From contig NZ_OZ245832.1 of the NCBI RefSeq assembly GCF_965228705.1, forward strand, positions 186,001-250,000: DNA of 64,000 nt. The letters are read 5' to 3'. Of this stretch, positions 58,238 to 64,000 are shown piece by piece. The position numbers and the translations under genes are program-made. Each line of letters starts with the position of its first letter. Within the stretch, counting starts at the first letter, position 1. This stretch comes from Croceimicrobium sp965228705. GTDB taxonomy: Bacteria; Bacteroidota; Bacteroidia; Flavobacteriales; Schleiferiaceae. The notes below the pieces were generated by a model. It saw only the letters and a list, made by a program, of their open reading frames with translations, was not told the origin of the DNA and searched no databases.

Positions 58238-59656
58238 ATGAAAAAAATTGCCACTATTTTAAGTCTGGCTGCCCTGGTGGTAGCTTGCAACCGTGGAGAG
58301 GACTTAAGTTCCAGTGCCCCGGTTGACAGCACTTCGGCAGGTGTAGTACATTACAAGCGTAGTGAACTGCCTGGAAGTGTAACCGACATGAACGAAACTT
58401 TTAGCATTTCCGCTAAAGCTTCCGGTACTCAATTGAACTATACTTACCGCGGTTATGCGAAGCCGGTAGATGCGGATAACACTCCTTTTAATAGCGATGA
58501 CTTAGCAGCAGCAGCCATCTTCGCTGTGGATGACGTGGTTTTTGTTTGCTGGCATACCAATGGAAATGCAGGTAGCCCCTTAAACAATACCAATCCTTAT
58601 GGAGGTTCTGTAGCGGCTTATAAGCTTTCCGGAATTGGGCAGTACACCTTTATGGATCGTGTAGATTTCCCAAATCACGATTTCTTTAAAATGTCGGCCC
58701 ACAAGAATACCAGTACTGGTAATATCGAAGTGTTTATTGCTGGTCAACGCGATCCAGACAATTCTAAATATTTACTGGCAGGTCACTTTGGTGCAACTGT
58801 ATCTCGTGTGGATTACGATTATATCAATGATGAATTCTTTGAGCCCTCTTTCTTAGAATTGCCATTACCAGGATATGCTGCTACGGATATCATTGCAGCT
58901 AGCAGTAACTATTATGTATTAACCGGAAACGGCGTTGGCGCTAACAATGGCGGTGGTTTATACGAAGTAGATCGTACCCTTAACAATGTGAAGAAAGCCG
59001 ACATTAACAATATCCACGATGGTGTTGCCTTGGCGATTAATCCAGCTACAGCAGTGAAACCAGGTCCAGGAAACGCAGTATCAGACCTTTGGGTATTAGA
59101 TCGTCGTGCCAACAATTATCACATCCACAAGTTTTTAGGTCTTAGTGCTGATATCAATACTGGTCTTTCGAACTTCTCATCTCTTTCCGCTAGTCACAGT
59201 ACTTCTGTTGGAACCATTTTCCCAATTAACTACGAACGTGGTGATTTAGTTTGGGCATTAGGTCCTAACAGTGTAAGTTCAGATATGGACTCCTTGATTA
59301 TCGCTGTAGGTAGCAATGGTATTTGGGAAGCCGGAACCGGAGCGGCCGGAATTCACAGTGCCGTAGATTTAGGCGCTTGTACAGGTTTAGCTTATGATTC
59401 GGGCTTAGGAGTAATGTACTACTCTGCGGGCGAATCAGGTATGTGGGTATTAGCAATGGGCGAATATGCTAATAGCGCAGGTCCATTAGTAAACCTTTAC
59501 GATATCGTAGGTCGTTTCGTACCGCCTAGCACAGTGGGTGGTATCGGCGGAACCATTCCTTTTAATATTAAAGATATTACCGTATATCATTCTCGTAACC
59601 TGGCTTTGGCCTCGGGGGATGGCGGTGTGTTCTTCGTGCAACGCGACAAGAACTAA
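58238..59656 (+). CDS. Tandem lipoprotein paralog 2 (472 aa)
   Basis: Lipoprotein signal (ATILSLAALVVAC) then NRGEDLSS. Same core as paralog 1: YLLAGHFGATVSRVDYDYIN, VLAMGEYANSAGPLVNLYDI and ITVYHSRNLALASGDGGVFF. Clearly homologous along the full length. Function unknown. Followed by a terminator at 59678. Confidence 0.65.
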   Translation: MKKIATILSLAALVVACNRGEDLSSSAPVDSTSAGVVHYKRSELPGSVTDMNETFSISAKASGTQLNYTYRGYAKPVDADNTPFNSDDLAAAAIFAVDDVVFVCWHTNGNAGSPLNNTNPYGGSVAAYKLSGIGQYTFMDRVDFPNHDFFKMSAHKNTSTGNIEVFIAGQRDPDNSKYLLAGHFGATVSRVDYDYINDEFFEPSFLELPLPGYAATDIIAASSNYYVLTGNGVGANNGGGLYEVDRTLNNVKKADINNIHDGVALAINPATAVKPGPGNAVSDLWVLDRRANNYHIHKFLGLSADINTGLSNFSSLSASHSTSVGTIFPINYERGDLVWALGPNSVSSDMDSLIIAVGSNGIWEAGTGAAGIHSAVDLGACTGLAYDSGLGVMYYSAGESGMWVLAMGEYANSAGPLVNLYDIVGRFVPPSTVGGIGGTIPFNIKDITVYHSRNLALASGDGGVFFVQRDKN

Positions 59657-59677
59657 TTCGTTTAATAGATAGAGAAA

Positions 59678-59704
59678 AGCCTCCTAAACAGGGGGCTTTT
59701 TTTT
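59678..59704 (+). terminator. Terminator after paralog 2
   Basis: AGCCTCC pairs with GGGGGCT (one G-U pair) and is followed by a run of eight T. Confidence 0.75.
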
Positions 59705-59773
59705 GATATAGCAAAAGTATATATCGATAGTTTAATTTGATATTCATTACTTTGTAATCCTATTGCTACCAAG

Positions 59774-61177
59774 ATGTTAGATGTTAAAAAAATCTCTGTT
59801 TTACTGCTCTTTGGCTTAGCGTTTACGGCCTGTACTCGCGACCTTCCTGAAGACTCAAGTCAAGGTGGCTCAGAACCCGATCCCAATGATGTAGTAATGA
59901 ATGGCTACGGCTTTGGTGATTTGCAAGGGCAATTGGTGGCCTTGAATGATACTTTCATCTTGAATAATAAAACCGGATCCGGTCAATTGGAATATTCTTA
60001 TCGCGCTTATGCAGAGCCGGTAACTTTCCAATCCGGGGCGAGTACCACTACCTTATCTGCCACCGCCATTTTCGCGATTCGTGATATGGTTTTTGTGACC
60101 TGGCATATTCCTTCCGCGGCTTATGGTGGGGCAATTTGTGCTTACAAACAGAGTGGTATAGGGCGTTATACTTTTACTGATCGCGTAGATTTCCCAGAAG
60201 CGGATTACATCGAACTTAGTGCCAGTGAGAATAGCGCAAGTGGGTATTATGAAGTGTTTATGGTGGGGCAAAGAGACCCCGACCTTTCTAACTATTTGCT
60301 GGCAGGGCATCGAGGGGCAGTCGTTACCCGAATTGATTATGACTTTATAAACGATGAATTCTGGGAACCCTCTGCAAAGGAATTGCCCTTACCCGGAACT
60401 TCGGCTAATGATATTGTAGCCGCTGCTGCGCATTATTATATCCTTACCGGTGATGGTGCCGGAGGTTCGGATGGCGGATTGTATCAGATTGATCGTAGTA
60501 TGTCTCTAGTGGAAAAGGCAGATCAATTAAGTATTGGCGATGGAATTGCGCTGATCACAGATCCATTAAGTCAATCAGTAAACCCGGGAATTAGTTCCAG
60601 TGCACACATTTATACTTTGGATCGCAATGGTTCGGATTACCGAATAAAGCGGGCCTCAATAAGCTACGATTACAACAGTGATCAAACCAATTTTAGTAAT
60701 CTAAGTGATTATTCTGATAATTCGGTAGGCCCTACAATTACACCTATAGACGGAGAACGCGGTGACTTAACCTGGGCTCAGGGATTTGGGGCAGGAGCCA
60801 CTAATACGGATTCATTGATGATCGCTGTGGGTTATGAGGGAGTATTTAGTGCAGGCACATCCATAGGTTCCAGCTTTGGAACGGCTGTGAATTTTGGCCC
60901 CTGTTTAGCTACTGAGTTTGATGCCGACCTCGGTGTGCTTTACTATGCTGATGCGAATGATGGAGTACGGGTAGTGGCCATGGGAGCATATGCGGCCAAT
61001 GATGGCAATCTTTCAGTATATGATCTCATTGGCAATTTTGTGCCCCCCACCGATACCTTATCAGGAACTGTTTTACCCAGTACTTTTTACATCAAAGAAA
61101 TCTCCTTATATCGTTCAAGAAATATCGCCCTGGCAACGGGGGATGCGGGTGTTTACTTTTTGCAGCGAAATAAATAG
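59774..61177 (+). CDS. Tandem lipoprotein paralog 3 (467 aa)
   Basis: Lipoprotein signal (ISVLLLFGLAFTAC) then TRDLPED. Core RGAVVTRIDYDFINDEFWEP and VVAMGAYAANDGNLSVYDLI match the other copies, ending ISLYRSRNIALATGDAGVYF. Function unknown. A terminator follows at 61206. Confidence 0.65.
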   Translation: MLDVKKISVLLLFGLAFTACTRDLPEDSSQGGSEPDPNDVVMNGYGFGDLQGQLVALNDTFILNNKTGSGQLEYSYRAYAEPVTFQSGASTTTLSATAIFAIRDMVFVTWHIPSAAYGGAICAYKQSGIGRYTFTDRVDFPEADYIELSASENSASGYYEVFMVGQRDPDLSNYLLAGHRGAVVTRIDYDFINDEFWEPSAKELPLPGTSANDIVAAAAHYYILTGDGAGGSDGGLYQIDRSMSLVEKADQLSIGDGIALITDPLSQSVNPGISSSAHIYTLDRNGSDYRIKRASISYDYNSDQTNFSNLSDYSDNSVGPTITPIDGERGDLTWAQGFGAGATNTDSLMIAVGYEGVFSAGTSIGSSFGTAVNFGPCLATEFDADLGVLYYADANDGVRVVAMGAYAANDGNLSVYDLIGNFVPPTDTLSGTVLPSTFYIKEISLYRSRNIALATGDAGVYFLQRNK

Positions 61178-61205
61178 ATAATGTTAGCGGTTCGAACAAA
61201 CCAGA

Positions 61206-61235
61206 AAAAGGGACGCCATGCGATCCCTTTTTTTT
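61206..61235 (+). terminator. Terminator after paralog 3
   Basis: AAAGGGA-CGC-CAT-GCG-A-TCCCTTT followed by T run. Confidence 0.8.
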
Positions 61236-61396
61236 ATACCCTTTATCGAAGAAAATCGACCGTTTATCTATACATCGAATTTATAGTTCAGCTTATCTAA
61301 GCTTTAGGCTTTAGGTCTTGATTTATATGGAATTTCGTTGGACAGCTTAAAATGGGTATTGTGTAGGGAAAACATACCGTTAACAAGATTTGTGCA

Positions 61397-62779
61397 ATGA
61401 AAAAATTAGTCTATTTATTTGCAGCGGGAGCCTTTCTGGCCAGCTGTAATCGCGATGTAAGCTCCTTGCAGGACCCAACAGCCGAAAGTCGGATTGATGT
61501 GCTTTCTGGCTCTGCGCTTAGCAATCAATTACGCTCTATGAACGAGTCTTTTACCATTAGTGGTAAGGCCGCTCAAAACTTATCCTACCTCTATACCAAT
61601 TTCGCTGAAGCGCCGGCAAACCTGGCCTACACCGAAGAATTAGCAGGAGGGATTGTAACTGGTACTTCAGATTTGGCCCAGGCTACTTCTGTAACCGCCA
61701 ATGGTGAAATGGTATTCGTTACCTGGCACCTTGAAGATGCTCGCTACGGCGGCTCTATTTCTGCTTACAAATTGGTTAATGGTACCTATCAGTACACTTC
61801 TCGTATTGATTTTGATGATACGGATTGGCATGAAGCGGAAGTACATCGTAATACCGGAACCGGGAACTATGAGATTTTTGCCGTAGGTCAGCGTAGCCCT
61901 TCAACCAGTGGCTATTTGTTGAACGGTCACCGTGGTGCCGTGGTAGGTAAAATCCTTTACAATTATATTACCGACGAATTCCAGGGACACGGTACTTATA
62001 AGGAATTGCCATTACCAGGATACGGGGCTAATGCCATTATTACCTCTGCTGGAAAATACTATATCCTTACAGGTAATGGTCAAGGTACAGTAACTAATGA
62101 TGCCCGCAGCGGTTTATATGTTACGGATTACAATTTGACCAACGTTTCAGAGTCTATGACTATTACCGATGGTATTTTCGTAGAAGCCGATCCCTTTAAT
62201 AGCAGTCCCAGCAATGTGGATTACGCTTTATTAGATCGCACGGCGAACGATAAAGTACAGGTACGTCGTGGTATGAATACCACACAAACTGTATCCAATG
62301 CCATGAGCTATACCATCGACTATATCACTGGAGGTGGAATTCCATCTTTGGCCTTGGAGCGTGGTGGAATGGCATTTATCCCTTATACCTATTCGGGTAG
62401 CAATGTTAGCAGTACCGAATATCTTTTGGCCTTAGGTCAGGAGGGTTTATACGGACAGTTTACCGGACACATTAACAATGCTGTTAATTATTGCTTGGCA
62501 GTAACTCATGATCCTTCTGCTCGTGTTATTTATGCCGCAGCTGGTGATGCCGGTTTAAAAGTTGTTGCTGGCCATGGTTTTAATGGCGGTGTATTAATTA
62601 ATCCATTTGATTTAGTGGGACAATTCGTACCTCCTACCAATGCCTTTATCGCTGGCTTTAATGTAAAAGACGTATCTGTATACTTCTCAGATTATTTAGC
62701 CGTAGCAGTGGGGGGTACCGACGGATCAGGAGTTAATCCTCGAAAAGGTGGTGTATACTTTGTACGCAAACTGAACTAA
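61397..62779 (+). CDS. Tandem lipoprotein paralog 4 (460 aa)
   Basis: Lipoprotein signal (LVYLFAAGAFLASC) then NRDVSS. Most divergent copy: GHRGAVVGKILYNYITDEFQ, VVAGHGFNGGVLINPFDLVG and the end VSVYFSDYLAVAVGGTDGSG with an insertion before YFVRKLN. Same family. Function unknown. Ends before the terminator at 62823. Confidence 0.65.
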   Translation: MKKLVYLFAAGAFLASCNRDVSSLQDPTAESRIDVLSGSALSNQLRSMNESFTISGKAAQNLSYLYTNFAEAPANLAYTEELAGGIVTGTSDLAQATSVTANGEMVFVTWHLEDARYGGSISAYKLVNGTYQYTSRIDFDDTDWHEAEVHRNTGTGNYEIFAVGQRSPSTSGYLLNGHRGAVVGKILYNYITDEFQGHGTYKELPLPGYGANAIITSAGKYYILTGNGQGTVTNDARSGLYVTDYNLTNVSESMTITDGIFVEADPFNSSPSNVDYALLDRTANDKVQVRRGMNTTQTVSNAMSYTIDYITGGGIPSLALERGGMAFIPYTYSGSNVSSTEYLLALGQEGLYGQFTGHINNAVNYCLAVTHDPSARVIYAAAGDAGLKVVAGHGFNGGVLINPFDLVGQFVPPTNAFIAGFNVKDVSVYFSDYLAVAVGGTDGSGVNPRKGGVYFVRKLN

Positions 62780-62822
62780 GAAAGCACAAAAGCATATTCT
62801 ATAATTAGATTTGGTTGTTTAG

Positions 62823-62850
62823 GCCCGCAGTTTTACTGCGGGCTTTTTTT
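62823..62850 (+). terminator. Terminator after paralog 4
   Basis: GCCCGCAG-TTTTA-CTGCGGGC followed by seven T. Confidence 0.9.
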
Positions 62851-62976
62851 GTGCCATTCTATGAAAAAAGGAGGAAGGGTAAATCAATCTTAAATACTGC
62901 AGTGAGTTTTTGAATACTTAAAATGTCAGGATAAGTACTATCTTAAATAAGCATTTACCCCCAGATTACTGATCTC

Positions 62977-63645
62977 TCACTCATATTGTTTTTTTGTTGC
63001 AGAGGTCATGAAGTTAAAAAGCTCTTTTTCGTGAGCAGTGAGATTTGTCTTCATATTTAGATAATTAACTCTTTGTTTAGTTGTTAATTGACGCTCATGC
63101 TTGTGAACTTTTCTGATAAAATTCAAATTCAAATCTCGAAATAACTTGTCTTCTGGAAAGGCATATTTATGACTTTGAAACATGGAAAGTACATACCGAT
63201 TATAAACTCTTGCTCTTTGAGCCGTTCTGACATCGACTTTTGAACGATCATCATAATTGTCTGGTTGTCCAACATATCCAATTATTGAGTCCGGATTATC
63301 GTCAAGATATATCTTAATTAATGAAGCACTTTGTTTTAATATGCAACGAAGACTAATGTAACTTAACTGATAGCCAAGCTCTTTTGACCTTAACTGATAC
63401 TTCTTAGGATCATTTTTACACATTCTCGGATAGTATTTGATCATTGCAAATCCAGGGTAATGGTGCAATTCAATTACATAACCTTTAATAACCTTTCGAG
63501 GAGCATGGCTTAGCGTGGTGCCAATTAAATTGATGGAAAAGCGCTCAACTTGAACCAAACCATATGGAAAGTGAATATCAGAGAGATTGTCATTGTCTCG
63601 CTTCTTTTGCTTTCCAATTGGTTTTAAAATGAAAATATCAGGCAT
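62977..63645 (-). CDS. Hypothetical protein (222 aa from the ATG at 63645)
   Basis: Basic soluble protein (GKQKKRDNDNLSDIHFPYGL, YVIELHHYPGFAMIKYYPRM, KRQLTTK-like C-terminus). No family recognised. A longer frame to 63693 would run across a terminator hairpin, so the start at 63645 is preferred, though it touches the T-run directly. Codon use is AT-rich relative to the host arm, so transfer is possible. Confidence 0.55.
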   Translation of the reverse strand: MPDIFILKPIGKQKKRDNDNLSDIHFPYGLVQVERFSINLIGTTLSHAPRKVIKGYVIELHHYPGFAMIKYYPRMCKNDPKKYQLRSKELGYQLSYISLRCILKQSASLIKIYLDDNPDSIIGYVGQPDNYDDRSKVDVRTAQRARVYNRYVLSMFQSHKYAFPEDKLFRDLNLNFIRKVHKHERQLTTKQRVNYLNMKTNLTAHEKELFNFMTSATKKQYE

Positions 63646-63672
63646 AAAAAAAGGGAAGATTTTAGTCTTCCC
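63646..63672 (-). terminator. Terminator abutting the downstream start codon
   Basis: On the minus strand GGGAAGA-CTAAAA-TCTTCCC followed by seven T, then ATG. It closes the 56-aa gene and sits right at the start of the 222-aa gene. Confidence 0.8.
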
Positions 63673-63696
63673 TTCAAAAATATCATTTAGCAATGA

Positions 63697-63867
63697 TTAA
63701 TATGATAGATTCTTATAGGCCCCAATGGCTAAGTCCTTTTTTGCACTTTTATTTAAATCTCGCCACTCCAGATTTTCAATAAGCTTTTTAAGTGGAGATT
63801 TTTCTACACTCTCAATTGGTGTTGAGCTTAAATCATGGTGTGTTAAATTGCTAGACTTGAATCCCAT
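63697..63867 (-). CDS. Hypothetical protein (56 aa)
   Basis: Start at ATG 63867 because the longer frame opens with TTG inside the -7 box TACTTTTG (63914-63907). Reads GFKSSNLTHHDLSSTPIESV then EKSPLKKLIENLEWRDLNKS. Soluble, helical, no family recognised. Followed by the terminator at 63646. Confidence 0.5.
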   Translation of the reverse strand: MGFKSSNLTHHDLSSTPIESVEKSPLKKLIENLEWRDLNKSAKKDLAIGAYKNLSY

Positions 63868-63906
63868 GGCATTTTCTACTTTATAATAGAGTATGATTAG
63901 AGAACG

Positions 63907-63914
63907 CAAAAGTA
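63907..63914 (-). promoter_or_regulatory. -7 box of the 56-aa gene
   Basis: TACTTTTG on the minus strand, matching TAnnTTTG. It fixes the start of the downstream gene at 63867. Confidence 0.55.
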
Positions 63915-64000
63915 TTTCTTTTGTTTTTATTTACAATGAATATTGAAAATTGAGCCAAATACATTAAAGGCTGATATAGTCTTTAGGTTATTTTAAATTC

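Overview
The window is a chromosomal segment of a Bacteroidota bacterium, most likely a member of the Flavobacteriales, interrupted by one apparently complete prophage. The host assignment rests on the L28-L33-DUF4295-FtsY-RimO gene order, BshB1 (bacillithiol synthesis), ZapA beside a small coiled-coil gene, carboxypeptidase-regulatory-domain/TonB receptor pairs, and promoters of the Bacteroidota form TTTG-N19-21-TAnnTTTG. Shine-Dalgarno sequences are generally absent.

Left host arm (1-19629). This part is ordinary housekeeping: partial zapA and a coiled-coil partner (minus); an M23 peptidase, a carboxypeptidase-regulatory-domain protein and a TonB-dependent receptor (plus); a small membrane protein and a class A penicillin-binding protein; a DUF4197 lipoprotein; cinA; rpmB-rpmG-DUF4295; ftsY-rimO; ribH with a TPR membrane protein (minus); recF with a DUF721 gene; ndk; a lipoprotein; bshB1; and a glycosyltransferase whose conserved N-terminus lies upstream of its first ATG.

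Prophage (19630-54903, about 35.2 kb). It is flanked by a 36-bp direct repeat that is the 3' end of tRNA-His(GTG). The intact tRNA is at the right end, beside a tyrosine integrase. The left end holds an S24-type repressor facing a Cro-like gene. Early genes follow: HNH protein, VRR-NUC nuclease, replication initiator, SSB, NinB-like protein and MGME1-like exonuclease. Next come the terminase genes, a block of small accessory genes with a noncoding segment that holds a tRNA-like element with an enlarged anticodon region, then tail genes, head genes (protease-scaffold, capsid with an inserted domain, portal, connector), a repeat-bearing tail fibre, and a lysis cassette of amidase, holin and probable u-spanin. 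Portal and capsid lie downstream of the tail genes, which is not the lambda/HK97 order.

Control of the prophage is the most distinctive feature. Five near-identical promoter modules (TATCC-N8-GGATA palindrome carrying the -33 TTTG, exactly 21 nt, then TATATTTG, four of them followed by AAGAACCACAA) sit before successive gene blocks. A 17-bp palindrome TATAmGT-wAA-ACkTATA covers the lysogeny switch, one more early promoter and a minus-strand cassette inside the late region, with degenerate copies over the -7 boxes of the five modules. Many genes start in the context TTCGAAATG. This suggests a repressor-controlled, multi-promoter programme instead of one long antiterminated transcript.

Right host arm (54904-64000). 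It holds tRNA-His, a three-gene ECF sigma/anti-sigma/Spy-like operon (minus), four tandem paralogous lipoprotein genes of about 470 aa each (plus), and two minus-strand hypothetical genes separated by a terminator that abuts the start codon of the second.
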